DNA of 47,380 nt from Candidatus Krumholzibacteriia bacterium (GCA_035268685.1 DATFKK010000134.1:1-47380); one strand, 5' to 3'; positions 1 to 8,217 are shown, counted from the stretch's first letter. Made by a program: numbers and translations. The notes: generated by a model not told the origin, from the letters alone.

Positions 1-288
1 ACCCTCGCCTGCCCCTCGAATCGTGAGACTGTCGGTATTGACACCGAGAAGTGCCTGAACCACCTGACCGTCGAGGGTGCTCCACGTGTAGTCTTCGTTC
101 CACGTTCCAGAACCAATCTGGATCGTGTCGCCCGGACTCGCCGCAAGCTCCGCGGTCTCCAGTGATCTCGTGTCGCCGCTTCCATCCAACTCGACGTGGA
201 TCGTACGAGCTCGAGCGGAGTCGACACAGCCCACGACCAGACAGAGGCCCCCTGCACAAGATAGCCAAGAGGGAAACTTCAGTTGCAC
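1..288 (-). CDS. Exported lipoprotein with beta-helix-like N-terminus (3' part beyond window)
   Basis: The reading frame runs off the window start, so only the first 96 residues are visible. A GTG start at 288 follows GAGAGG at good spacing. An in-frame GTG at 342 is an alternative with no better ribosome site. The N-terminus is a short signal peptide ending in a lipobox (V-V-G-C, Cys21), so the protein is probably anchored in a membrane facing the periplasm or outside. After it comes a stretch containing SPGDTIQIGSGTW and LTIRGAGEG. This resembles the opening of right-handed parallel beta-helix (pectate-lyase-like) proteins, where 'GDTI.V..GTY.....I.G' is recurrent. The function is unknown. 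The sequence here is noticeably less GC-rich than the rest of the window. It lies just downstream of a sorting-domain remnant on the same strand. Confidence 0.7.
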   Translation of the reverse strand, partial: MQLKFPSWLSCAGGLCLVVGCVDSARARTIHVELDGSGDTRSLETAELAASPGDTIQIGSGTWNEDYTWSTLDGQVVQALLGVNTDSLTIRGAGEG

Positions 289-371
289 AGCATTCCTCTC
301 ACTGATTGCACCGATTGGCGTGAGCCGAGAACGATAGCCCACGCCAACACAGGTTCACGGGACATCGCTGC

Positions 372-641
372 CTACTTCAGAAGCACGGCACGTTTGTTCA
401 GGACCGCAGTTGGAAGCCGTACTTGCACCAGGTAGACGCCACTTGCCACGGCCAGGCCTGCCGAATCTGTTCCGTGCCACTCGACGGCATGATGGCCAGC
501 GACCAGACCCGAGAGTTCCTTCTCCCACACAAGGGTACCACGTAGGGAGTACACCCGGACGGAAACCTTACCTGCCTGCGACTGCGAGAACCGAATCTGC
601 GTCTTCGGGTTGAACGGATTCGGCTGAATCGAGACGGATAC
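372..641 (-). pseudogene. Isolated C-terminal sorting domain (FlgD-like Ig fold), probable gene remnant
   Basis: These 89 codons encode a textbook C-terminal sorting/Ig-like domain. It opens with IQPNPFNPKTQIRFS, continues with the strand VSVRVYSLRGTLVWEK and the HAVEWHGTDSAG block, and ends ASGVYLVQV...AVLLK before a TAG stop at 372-374. Such domains normally sit at the end of several-hundred-residue secreted proteins. Here the frame stays open upstream to about 1050, but residues 642-1050 encode no signal peptide or recognisable fold, and both strands of that stretch have similar third-position GC. I therefore treat it as the tail of a decayed or rearranged exported protein. A real 226-residue protein starting near 1050 cannot be excluded. 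It sits between rpmG and the beta-helix lipoprotein. Confidence 0.5.
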
Positions 642-1104
642 CTGCTCTCGCTTCTCGTGCTCTACCTGAGTCGATCCCTGATCCAGCTTCGCGCAGACGA
701 CTGCCAACTCCTGCTCGACGTGACGCGTTCGGACGCCTGGGAACCGTGGCTCCTGTTCATGCTCGAAGCGGTCGGATTCACGGCCCGCTGGACCGTCGAC
801 AGGGTCCTGGCGATTCACGAACTCGCCGAACACACGGCCGAGTTCGTCGACGGGCGCGAACCCGAGATCCATGGTCGAGAGCTCGGGGATCTGCTTTTCC
901 GGCAACCCGACTGTCACACCCAGAACGTCGCGACACGAACGTGTCGTCACGACTCCAGCGGACTTCGCAGGGGGCCGAACTGGCTTCGAGGTGATCGATA
1001 CGGGTCGCGTATCGTCCCGCGAGGTGCCTACGTGACCGAGCGACATCCACGGGTCTGCTCCGCGGATCGGGATAGGGGCGCCGGGTCCCCCCGGGAAACG
1101 CGAA

Positions 1105-1128
1105 GAGGCCGGCATCGCTGCCGGCCTC
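1105..1128 (-). terminator. Hairpin terminator after rpmG
   Basis: A perfect 9-bp inverted repeat (GAGGCCGGC / GCCGGCCTC) with a 6-nt loop lies about 30 nt downstream of the rpmG stop. On the minus strand it is followed by TTCGCGTTTCCC, a weak T-rich tail. It probably ends the monocistronic rpmG transcript. Confidence 0.7.
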
Positions 1129-1159
1129 CTGCGAATCCCTGGGTCCGTGGGTGGACCGC

Positions 1160-1321
1160 TCAGCGCGTCTCCTTGTACTCCACGTGCTTGCGGACGACGG
1201 GATCGTACTTGCGCAGCGAGATCCGGTCGGGATTGTTCCGCTTGTTCTTCTTCGTGTAGTAGTGGTGCGCGCTCTCGGTGCTCTTGAGCTTCACCTGCAC
1301 ACGGTTTCCGGGCTTGGCCAT
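1160..1321 (-). CDS. rpmG: 50S ribosomal protein L33
   Basis: This 53-residue basic protein begins [17 protein letters not shown] and ends [16 protein letters not shown]. It matches the L33 family throughout, including the [16 protein letters not shown] core and the typical length. L33 is a structural protein of the large ribosomal subunit near the E site. The core lacks CxxC zinc-ligand pairs, so this is the zinc-independent (C-minus) form. That is of interest because a zinc uptake operon lies immediately upstream on the same strand. The ATG follows AAGGAG by a good distance. The usual partners (tuf, tRNA-Trp, secE, nusG) are absent. A promoter-like pair lies at 1387-1415 and a hairpin follows the gene, so it is probably transcribed alone. 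Confidence 0.97.
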   Translation of the reverse strand: MAKPGNRVQVKLKSTESAHHYYTKKNKRNNPDRISLRKYDPVVRKHVEYKETR

Positions 1322-1386
1322 GGTCTTTCTCCTTCGGCTCGGGCCGTCGGGTTCCGGGCCGGGCCCGGGTCATGCAACAGCGCAGA

Positions 1387-1415
1387 ATTCTAGCGCGCCG
1401 ACGCGGCGTCCGCAA
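1387..1415 (-). promoter_or_regulatory. Candidate sigma-70-type promoter of rpmG
   Basis: On the minus strand, TTGCGG (1415-1410) and TAGAAT (1392-1387) are separated by exactly 17 nt. The -10 box matches five of six consensus positions, and the -35 box has the TTG. Transcription would begin near 1380, leaving a leader of roughly 60 nt before the rpmG ATG. Confidence 0.5.
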
Positions 1416-1507
1416 CGCGGCCGACCGCGCCCGCACGGGATCAGGGAGACGGGACCTCGACCGGCACCGCGTCCGGCCATCTCCCCAACTCGTTGCCCTG
1501 CCACACG

Positions 1508-1519
1508 TTGACCGGTCAA
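1508..1519. promoter_or_regulatory. 12-bp perfect palindrome TTGACCGGTCAA
   Basis: A perfect palindrome lies in the 298-bp gap between the hflK-like gene (end 1620) and rpmG. It is about 95 bp upstream of the candidate rpmG -35 box. It could be an operator, but nothing identifies the regulator. Otherwise the gap 1322-1619 holds only the promoter described above. Confidence 0.25.
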
Positions 1520-1619
1520 TGGGAAGAGTCCTCGACGAAGGACGTGTTCCCGCGCTCGGCCGCGGCGGGGGCCGTGCACGGTGTCTCCGGGACCGGGGCG
1601 GAGGGAAAGGAACGAGCGA

Positions 1620-2516
1620 TCAGGAACCCGGGCGTCCGATCCGGTTCAGACGCGTGCCCTCCTCGAGCACGACGACCTCGGCGCCGTCGAGCACGCGCTC
1701 GAGCATCTCGAGGTAGAGGCGACGGCGGGTCAACTCCGGGGCACGTTCGAACTCCTCGCGCAGGTTCTCGAAGCGTCGCGCTTCCCCGCGCGCCCGCCGT
1801 ACCCGCGTGTCGGCGGCGGCGCGGGCCTGCTCGACCTGTTCGTTCGCCTCGGCCCGGGCCTCGGGGAGGATCTCGTTGGCGTAGGAACGCGCGTCCTCCA
1901 CCAGGCGCTCGTTGTCCTTCTTCGCCCGCGTGACGTCGTTGAAGGCCTCCACCACGGGCACCGGCGGCGACACCGTCTGCAGGTTGCCGCCGAGGAGTCG
2001 GATCCCGACCTCGTAGCGATCCAACTCGTCCTGGGCAGCTTCGATCGAACGGATCTCGATCGCGGCCTTCGCCGTGGTGAGCAGATCGTCGACCTGCATG
2101 CCCGCCACGTGACGCGTCAGGGCCGACTCGACGGCGCGTTCCACGAGCCAGTCCGGGTCGACCGCGTTGAGCAGGTACTCGCGTGCGTCGGTGATCCGGT
2201 ACTGTGCGACCATCATCACCTTCAGGATGTTCTCGTCACCGGTGAGCATGTCGCTGCGTCGCGCCTCGCTGTACAGCTCGCCGCGGCTGCGGAATCCGAC
2301 CTCCAGGCGACGCACTTCGGTCACCGGAGCCCGCAGCACGGCGCCGATCGGCCACGGCGGGGCCAGACCCAGTCCGGGACCCGTCTCCGCGACGACCCGG
2401 CCGAAGGCGAGCACGACCGCACGCTCGTTCGACGCGACCGCGAACACGCCGGTGGCGATCCAGCCCCCCAGCAACACACCGACCACGGCGAGGGCCCAGC
2501 GTCGGCGGCCGTTCAT
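1620..2516 (-). CDS. hflK: HflK-like SPFH/band 7 membrane protein
   Basis: The protein has 298 residues. It starts with one N-terminal membrane segment (about residues 7-27), then an SPFH/band 7 domain, then a charged helical region rich in Glu, Ala and Arg (about 200-270). The family-typical block MLTGDENILKVMMVAQYRI and the later DVTRAKKDNERLVEDARSYA are characteristic of HflK. HflK pairs with HflC to form a ring-like complex around FtsH in the inner membrane and modulates its proteolysis. It is the last of six overlapping genes. Its ATG overlaps the hflC stop by 4 nt (ATGA), so translation is probably coupled. The gene order hflC-hflK is the reverse of the E. coli order. The link to zinc transport upstream is unusual, so the partner protease may not be FtsH. 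Confidence 0.9.
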   Translation of the reverse strand: MNGRRRWALAVVGVLLGGWIATGVFAVASNERAVVLAFGRVVAETGPGLGLAPPWPIGAVLRAPVTEVRRLEVGFRSRGELYSEARRSDMLTGDENILKVMMVAQYRITDAREYLLNAVDPDWLVERAVESALTRHVAGMQVDDLLTTAKAAIEIRSIEAAQDELDRYEVGIRLLGGNLQTVSPPVPVVEAFNDVTRAKKDNERLVEDARSYANEILPEARAEANEQVEQARAAADTRVRRARGEARRFENLREEFERAPELTRRRLYLEMLERVLDGAEVVVLEEGTRLNRIGRPGS

Positions 2517-3460
2517 CGTCGCGTTCCCTCGGGGTCGGGCTCCGGCTCGGCGCGAGGAGGCCGCAAGGCCGGCAGGTCCGGGTCGATGAGGGTCTCGAGG
2601 TAGGGCATGTCGCGCGGAAGGATCACCGTCGTGCCCTCGCCCAGGGTCTTCTCGTAGGACTCGAGCGTGCGCAGGAACTGGTAGAGCTCGGGATCGCGGC
2701 CATAGGCATCGCCGTAGACGCGTGCCGCCTCGGCCTCGGCCTCCCCCTCGAGCTCCAGGGCCAGGCGCCGGGCCTCGGCCAGGATCTCGGCGCGCTCGCG
2801 GTCGGCCTCTGCGCGCAGCTTCCGGGCCTCCTCCTCACCCTCGCTACGGATTCGGGTGGCGATCTGCTTACGCTCGGCCCGCATGCGTTCGAACACCGAC
2901 CCTCGGTTCTGCTCGGGGAAGGTGATGCGCTTGATCGCGAAGTCCACGACCTCGACGCCACACTCCTCCCGCGCCTTGGTGTCGCTGGTCGCGCGGATGA
3001 GCGCGTCGATCTCCTCGACGCGCACGCTGTCGGGATCGGTGTTGATCAGCGCCGACAATGGAGTTCGACCCAGGACCTTCCCCAGTTCGCTGACCACGAC
3101 GTCGGCCAGGAAGGCCTCGGCACCGACGCGCCCGCCGACCGTCTGCAGGAAGCGCAACGGATCGACGACGCGCCAACAGGTGGTCGCTGCGATCTCCACG
3201 TTCTTCTTGTCGAGGGTCAGGACCTCGCGCGTGGGCTCGTCGGCGGTAGGCGTGTCGAAGACCATCAGACGCTGGTCCACCGCATCGACCCGATCGATCC
3301 ACCAGGGGGCCCGGAAGTACAGACCGGCCTCCTCGACCGTGCGCACGGGTTGGCCGAAGCGCAGGACGACGGCGGACTCGGTCTCGTCGACCGTGTACAC
3401 ACTGCTCGCGACGGTGACCAGCACGACGGCGGCCAGGATCCACGTGGTACTCCGCTTCAA
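2513..3460 (-). CDS. hflC: HflC-like SPFH/band 7 membrane protein
   Basis: This 315-residue protein has one N-terminal transmembrane segment (about residues 6-24), an SPFH domain beginning VDETESAVVLRFGQPV, and a long charged helix. The HflC hallmark KRITFPEQNRGSVFERMRAE is followed by an ERKQIATRIRSEGEEEARK region. The C-terminal part includes the DPELYQFLRTLESYEKTL segment seen in HflC. I chose the TTG start at 3460. It overlaps the stop of the upstream permease-SPFH gene (TTGA) and places the membrane segment at the N-terminus. Extending further upstream adds only Arg/Ala-rich sequence read from the neighbouring gene in another frame. It presumably assembles with the adjacent HflK-like protein, and perhaps with the SPFH domain of the fusion protein. 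Confidence 0.92.
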   Translation of the reverse strand: MKRSTTWILAAVVLVTVASSVYTVDETESAVVLRFGQPVRTVEEAGLYFRAPWWIDRVDAVDQRLMVFDTPTADEPTREVLTLDKKNVEIAATTCWRVVDPLRFLQTVGGRVGAEAFLADVVVSELGKVLGRTPLSALINTDPDSVRVEEIDALIRATSDTKAREECGVEVVDFAIKRITFPEQNRGSVFERMRAERKQIATRIRSEGEEEARKLRAEADRERAEILAEARRLALELEGEAEAEAARVYGDAYGRDPELYQFLRTLESYEKTLGEGTTVILPRDMPYLETLIDPDLPALRPPRAEPEPDPEGTRR

Positions 3461-5568
3461 TGCTCGTCGTCCTTCCGATCGATGCGCAGAGGCGCGGTGG
3501 CGGGCGGCAGTCCGAGCAGGGCACTGCCCGGGTCCCCCTGTCGTTGCCACAGCTCGATGCCGGTGCCGTCGCCGCTCAGGTCGACGATCAGGTCGAGTGG
3601 CCGCAGAGAGGCCTCGAGGCGCTCCAGGTAGAGGCGCCGGCGGTGGACCTCGGGCTCGGCGGAGAAGGCCTCGACCTTCGCGACGAAGGCGTGTCCCTCA
3701 CCGTGGGCGGTGTCACGTCGCATCGCGGCCTCGCCGATCGCCTCGGCACGCAGACGCGCCGCATCGCCGCGGGCCTCGCGCACGACGCGCTCGGCGTACT
3801 CGGCCGCCAGGTGCACGTCGCGGCGGCGATCCTCGCTCGCACTGGCCACGTCGCGGAACGACCAGTGGACGGCGTTCGGTGCGTGCAGGTCGACGATGCT
3901 GATGTCGACCACCTCGAGGCCCGACTCGCAGCGGTCGAGGAAGGGCTGCAGCCAGCGCTCGCGTACCTCGTCCTCCACGCGGCTGCGGTCGACGGTGAGC
4001 AGCGCGTCGATCCCGCGCCGTCCGGCCGCCGTGCGCAGGCCTCTTTCGAGCCCGCTCCGAAGGAGCTGCTCGGGTGATTCGAGCCCGAACAGCACCGCGC
4101 GCACCGCGTCGCCGTCATCGCGCACCCGCCAGTGGAGAACCGCCTGCACGTCGACCATGTTCTCGTCGCCGGTCAGCATCCACGCCTCGGTCTCCCGCCC
4201 GCGCGGCAGGGCTCGCACCCGTTCCTCGCGGCTGGCGTCGCGCCGGAAACCGACCTCGAGGGCCCGGATGCCCTCGACGTCGACCCGGCGCACGTCGCCG
4301 ATCGGCGGAGGCCAGCCCGGGTGCAGGCCGGGACCGAGGACGTCGGTCGTCGCCTGCCCGAAGACCGTCGCCACCGCGCGTTCGCCCGGTGCCACCGTGA
4401 AGACTCCGCTCACGCCCCACACCACCGCGACGACACCACCAAGGGCGCTGGCGGCGAAACGGGGCGATGTCGGCAGGCCGACGAGCCGGGCCCCACGCGC
4501 CCAGGTGGTCTGCAGGAGACGCGTGCGCCGAGCGCTGCCCACGACCATGGCGAACAGGATCCACGCGCTGACCACACCGATCACCGAAGGCGCGGACCCC
4601 GACTCGGCGACCGATCCGAAGCGCACCGCATCGGCCCCCCAGACCATGTCGACGAGCAGGCCGAAGGTCACCGCGATGCTCGCGATGCCGAGCAGGTAGA
4701 CCAGGAGCAACCGCCGGCCGAACTCCCGGCCCAGCACCACGAAGCTCGCGATGTTCGTCGCCGGCCCGGCCAACAGGAGGGTCAGGGCCGCACCTGGGCT
4801 CATCCCGGCCATGATCAGCCCCACGGCCACGGGCGTGGTCGCGGTCGCGCAGACGTACGAGGGGATGCCCACGACCAACGCCACCACGTACCCCAGCACG
4901 ACGGTGTTCCCGAAACCGATGGTGTCGAAGGCGGGCACGAGCGCGGCCACCAGGCCGGCCAGCAGGATACCGAGGATCAGCGGTCCGGCGATGTCGTCGA
5001 AGAACTCGACGAAGCCGAAGTGCGCCGCCCGTTTCCACCAGGGGCCCGTGTCCAGGGACGCGCCGTGCGGCGGGTGGTCATCCGCGCACCCGTCGTCGTC
5101 GCATGCGTCGTCGGGACGCCCCACGGCCTCGGCGGCAGTCGGACCGGACGCTCGCTCGGTGTCGCGGTCGAGAGCATCGACGGCCACCCCGGTGACCAGT
5201 GCCGTCACCAGCGCCGCCACCGGACGAAGCACGGCCATCACCGGCCCGAGCAGGCCGTAGGTCAGCAACACCGACACGATGTCGGTCTCGGGCACGCTGA
5301 TCAGGAACGACGACGTGGCACCCTTGCTAGCGCCCTGACGGCGCAGACCGAGTGCCGCCGGCAGCACGCTGCACGAACACAGCGGCAGCGGCGCCCCGAT
5401 CACCGAGGCCAGGCCGACCGAGCGCAGCCCCTTGCGGCCGAGCGAACGCGCCAGCCAGCTCTCGCGATCGAGGAACACCTTCGACAGCCCGGCGAGTCCG
5501 AAGCCCAGGAGCAGGTAGGGCGCCGACTCGACGAAGATCGCCACGGTCTGTCGGAGGAACTCGATCAA
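3457..5568 (-). CDS. Fusion: Cu/Zn-type permease (SO_0444-like) plus HflK-like SPFH domain
   Basis: The protein has 703 residues. Residues 1-350 form a polytopic permease of the ArsP / SO_0444 metal-efflux type. The diagnostic GAPLPLCSCSVLPAALGLR (about 58-76) is followed by KGATSSFLISVPETDIVSV, with a second half containing CATATTPVAVGLIMAGMSP. Between the halves lies an Asp/His/Cys-rich loop (DDACDDDGCADDHPPHG) that looks metal binding. From about residue 375, after a further membrane segment, comes an HflK-like SPFH domain. It carries APGERAVATVFGQ and MLTGDENMVDVQAVLHWRV and ends in a charged helical tail. The TTG start at 5568 overlaps the znuB stop (TTGA). No frameshift or stop separates the two halves. 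The likely role is metal movement across the inner membrane within an SPFH platform formed with HflC and HflK. Substrate and direction are inference. Confidence 0.85.
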   Translation of the reverse strand: MIEFLRQTVAIFVESAPYLLLGFGLAGLSKVFLDRESWLARSLGRKGLRSVGLASVIGAPLPLCSCSVLPAALGLRRQGASKGATSSFLISVPETDIVSVLLTYGLLGPVMAVLRPVAALVTALVTGVAVDALDRDTERASGPTAAEAVGRPDDACDDDGCADDHPPHGASLDTGPWWKRAAHFGFVEFFDDIAGPLILGILLAGLVAALVPAFDTIGFGNTVVLGYVVALVVGIPSYVCATATTPVAVGLIMAGMSPGAALTLLLAGPATNIASFVVLGREFGRRLLLVYLLGIASIAVTFGLLVDMVWGADAVRFGSVAESGSAPSVIGVVSAWILFAMVVGSARRTRLLQTTWARGARLVGLPTSPRFAASALGGVVAVVWGVSGVFTVAPGERAVATVFGQATTDVLGPGLHPGWPPPIGDVRRVDVEGIRALEVGFRRDASREERVRALPRGRETEAWMLTGDENMVDVQAVLHWRVRDDGDAVRAVLFGLESPEQLLRSGLERGLRTAAGRRGIDALLTVDRSRVEDEVRERWLQPFLDRCESGLEVVDISIVDLHAPNAVHWSFRDVASASEDRRRDVHLAAEYAERVVREARGDAARLRAEAIGEAAMRRDTAHGEGHAFVAKVEAFSAEPEVHRRRLYLERLEASLRPLDLIVDLSGDGTGIELWQRQGDPGSALLGLPPATAPLRIDRKDDEH

Positions 5569-6440
5569 GTCTCACCCCCCGGGCTCTCGTCGGGCACCCG
5601 CCGGGTCCGTCGACGCAGGCCCAGCGCGGTCACCAGCAGGTACAGGCCCCCGGCCAGCAGGATCGTCGTGGCGCCCACGGGCAGGTCGGGAGCATAACTC
5701 ACGGCCAGGCCCGTTGTCGTGATCACCGCGCTCAGCACCGCGGCCACGGCCATCATCTGCCAGAGCTTGCGCGCGAACCTCCCGGCGATGGCGACCGGCA
5801 GGGTCAGCAGCGCGATCACCAGGACGATGCCCACCACGTAGACCAACGTGACCACGGTCAGGGCCACGAGCAACAGCAACAGGTAGTAGAAGAATCCCAC
5901 GCGCAGCCCGCGTGCCCGGGCGAACTCCTCGTCGAAACAGATCGCCAGTAGCGGCTGGTGGAACAACACCGCCACCGCCACCACGAGGACGTCGACGATC
6001 AGCAACAGACGGAGTTCGGACGTGTCGACCAGCACGACGTTGCCGAACAGGTAGGTCATGAGATCGGCCTTGTAGCCCGGTGTCTGCGCCAGGAACAGGA
6101 TCCCCGTGGCCATGCCCAGCGCCCAGAGCGCGCTGATGGCCGTGTCCTCGCGCTCGGCGCCGCGCAAGCGCACCGTCCCGATCACGAAGGCCGCGATCAC
6201 GGCCGCCACCAGGGCTCCGTGCAGCGGTTGCAGCCAACCGATGCCGTGCACGGTCGCGGCCCAGTAGGCCACTCCCATTCCACCGAGGACCGAATGGGCC
6301 AGGCTCCCCGCGATCACCGTGATCCTCCGGGTGACCACGTAGGTTCCGACGACCCCACTGGCCACGCTCGCCAACACGCCGGCCAGCAGGGCGTGCCGCA
6401 GGAACTCGAACTCGGCCAGTGCCCGGAAGAACTCGATCAC
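5565..6440 (-). CDS. znuB: Zinc/manganese-type ABC transporter permease
   Basis: This 291-residue hydrophobic protein belongs to the ABC-3 permease family (ZnuB/MntB/TroC) and has about eight membrane segments. Landmarks are VVTRRITVIAGSLAHSVLGG near the N-terminus, the conserved GMATGILFLAQTPGYKADLM block, and the FDEEFARARGL segment that contacts the ATPase. The GTG start at 6440 overlaps the znuC stop (GTGA). The longer upstream open frame is antisense-like Arg/Gly-rich sequence and is not used. It forms the membrane channel of the ZnuABC importer. The operon position between znuC and the efflux-type permease fusion is notable. Confidence 0.93.
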   Translation of the reverse strand: MIEFFRALAEFEFLRHALLAGVLASVASGVVGTYVVTRRITVIAGSLAHSVLGGMGVAYWAATVHGIGWLQPLHGALVAAVIAAFVIGTVRLRGAEREDTAISALWALGMATGILFLAQTPGYKADLMTYLFGNVVLVDTSELRLLLIVDVLVVAVAVLFHQPLLAICFDEEFARARGLRVGFFYYLLLLLVALTVVTLVYVVGIVLVIALLTLPVAIAGRFARKLWQMMAVAAVLSAVITTTGLAVSYAPDLPVGATTILLAGGLYLLVTALGLRRRTRRVPDESPGGET

Positions 6441-7195
6441 CCGTGCGGCTCCCCGCGCTCGGTGTGCGCGTGGCCGTGGTCGACCAGCAACGCACCCGAG
6501 CTGCCGAACATCGACTCCACGATCTCGCTCGACATCTCGTGGGCCGGATGCTTGACGACCCGCCGGTTCACGCAGACCACCTCTTCGGTCTGCTCGGACA
6601 CCAGCCCGATGTCGTGCGACACCAGCAACATGGTCATGTCGCCGCGCAGGCGTTGCAGCAGCGCGTAGAACGACTCTTCGACCGCCGGGTCGAGATTGGC
6701 GGTGGGTTCGTCCAGGAGCAGGATCCGGGGCCGGCTGACCAGGGCCCGCGCGATCAGCACGAGCTGGCGCTGCCCGCCCGAGAGGTCCGAGAAGCTGCGA
6801 TCGCGCAGATGCGCACACGCGACGGCATCGAGCGCCTCGTCGACCGCCCGACGGGTCTCGCGCCCCAGACGCCCGAAGATCGAACGGGACCCCAGCCGCC
6901 CCAGACGTACGACCTCCTCGACGGTGATCGGGAAGGACGGATCGAGATGCTGGGTCTGCGGCATGTACCCGACGCTCTCCCGCGCCTCCTCCGGACGTCG
7001 CCCCAGGACCTCGATCGATCCGCGGTCGGGCTCGAGCAGGCCCAAAAGGAGCTTCAACAGCGTGCTCTTGCCCCCACCGTTCGGACCCACCACCGACACG
7101 AAATGGCCGGGCTCGATCTCGAGGTCGACGTCCTCGAGCACCGGGCGGCGTCCGTAGGAGAAATCGAGCCCGCGCAGGACGATCGACGCAGTCAT
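6437..7195 (-). CDS. znuC: Zinc/manganese-type ABC transporter ATP-binding protein
   Basis: This is a 252-residue ABC ATPase. It has Walker A GPNGGGKST (about residues 37-45), a Q-loop within VGYMPQTQHLD, the signature LSGGQRQ, Walker B ILLLDEP, and the switch His in LLVSHDIG. All catalytic elements are intact. The C-terminus is His-rich (DHGHAHTERGEPHG), a feature often seen in ZnuC-type subunits. The ATG overlaps the znuA stop (ATGA) and the stop overlaps the znuB GTG. It energises metal import through ZnuB with ZnuA as the binding protein. Zinc is the best guess from the His-rich parts of ZnuA and ZnuC, but manganese is possible. Confidence 0.95.
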   Translation of the reverse strand: MTASIVLRGLDFSYGRRPVLEDVDLEIEPGHFVSVVGPNGGGKSTLLKLLLGLLEPDRGSIEVLGRRPEEARESVGYMPQTQHLDPSFPITVEEVVRLGRLGSRSIFGRLGRETRRAVDEALDAVACAHLRDRSFSDLSGGQRQLVLIARALVSRPRILLLDEPTANLDPAVEESFYALLQRLRGDMTMLLVSHDIGLVSEQTEEVVCVNRRVVKHPAHEMSSEIVESMFGSSGALLVDHGHAHTERGEPHG

Positions 7196-8052
7196 CGACG
7201 GGCCTCCCCCAGATCCGCGCCGAGCTCTCGGGCGAAGCGGCGCAGCATGCCGGCCACGTCGGGCGAGAGGGGATCGATCGGAACGACTTCGACGTCGAGC
7301 ACCGAGGCCAGTGTTTCTGCCCGCTGCGGTGAGAACTGCGGCTGCACGAAGACCCGGTCGACGCCCAGGTCCTCCAGCTGTCCCGCCAGTTCCACGAGAT
7401 GCCGCGCGCCGGGCTCGACCCCGCCCGATTCGACGGCGACCTGACGGAAACCGTAGCGGTCGGCGAAGTGCCCGAAGGCCGGATGGAAGACCGCGATCAC
7501 ACGCGGTGTGACGTCCTGCAGGGAACGCTCGAGCTCCTGGTGCAGCGCGAGGAAGTGGTCACGCAGATCCTGCCGCCGCGAGTCGATGGACTCCGCCCGC
7601 GAGGGCTCCGCTTCGGCGAGAGCCGTGGCCACGTTGTCGACGACCGTGAGCATGGCCAGAGGATCGGTCCAGACGTGCGGGTCGGTCTCGTGGTGGTGGC
7701 CGTCGTGACCGTGGCCCTCGGCCAGGGATCGGGTGGGGATCCCGGCCGCCGCGTCGACGATGCGTAGATCCGACACCTGCCGACGCACGCGCGGGAGAAA
7801 GGTGTTCTCGAAGGGCACACCGATCACGAACAGGGCCCGGGCCCCGCTCAGGGCGACCATCTGACGCGCCGTGGGTTCGTACATGGCCGGCGTGGCACCG
7901 GGGCCGACGAGGACTTCGACCTCGCGATCGCCGCCCGCCAGTTCCGACACGACGCCCTGCAGCGGAAGGATCGACACCACGTAGCGCGGCACCTCCGCGC
8001 GCGCGGGAACCAGCGGCAGGAGGAGCAGTAGCCCGGCCAGAAAGCCCTTCAT
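7192..8052 (-). CDS. znuA: Metal-binding periplasmic protein of an ABC importer (cluster A-I)
   Basis: The protein has 286 residues. A signal peptide (MKGFLAGLLLLLPLVPARA) is followed by a ZnuA/TroA-fold binding protein. A His-rich loop (EGHGHDGHHHETDPHVW, about 112-128) is typical of zinc-binding ZnuA. His in DPHVW, His in FHPAFGHFADRYGF and the PQFSPQRAETLA segment match three metal-site regions. The usual first ligand, His in the P-H-x-Y-E-P motif, is replaced (GATPAMYEPTARQ, Ala56). The site may therefore be three-coordinate or the substrate different. The ATG is preceded by GGAGGT, a strong ribosome site. It is the first gene of the six-gene operon, divergent from a marR-type gene. Confidence 0.9.
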   Translation of the reverse strand: MKGFLAGLLLLLPLVPARAEVPRYVVSILPLQGVVSELAGGDREVEVLVGPGATPAMYEPTARQMVALSGARALFVIGVPFENTFLPRVRRQVSDLRIVDAAAGIPTRSLAEGHGHDGHHHETDPHVWTDPLAMLTVVDNVATALAEAEPSRAESIDSRRQDLRDHFLALHQELERSLQDVTPRVIAVFHPAFGHFADRYGFRQVAVESGGVEPGARHLVELAGQLEDLGVDRVFVQPQFSPQRAETLASVLDVEVVPIDPLSPDVAGMLRRFARELGADLGEARR

Positions 8053-8142
8053 CCCTTCGACCTCCGTCGATCCGCGACTCGATGCGGACACCGCCCAAGA
8101 GTACGGTCCGGACCCCCACCGCGCTACGGCCCCGACACTCCG

Positions 8143-8172
8143 TTGTTGCAACAACAGATGTCACTGCATACT
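8143..8172 (+). promoter_or_regulatory. Candidate marR promoter with overlapping palindromic operator
   Basis: A perfect 14-bp palindrome GTTGTTGCAACAAC occupies 8143-8156. TTGTTG within it (8144-8149) lies exactly 17 nt before CATACT (8167-8172), a reasonable -35/-10 pair reading towards the MarR gene. An operator overlapping a -35 box is the usual arrangement for MarR-family autoregulation. The palindrome also lies about 90 bp upstream of znuA on the other strand, so it could control both. The identity of the binding protein is inference. Confidence 0.5.
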
Positions 8173-8217
8173 TTTTCCGGGCCTGCGCCCACCCCGGCTC
8201 CGGGAGACCGACACGAC

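Noticed and set aside
657-1259. Possible plus-strand 200-residue protein at the left edge
   Set aside because: The GTG start lacks a ribosome site and the frame runs through the rpmG terminator and into rpmG. Its N-terminal part looks protein-like only because codon positions mirror the opposite strand.
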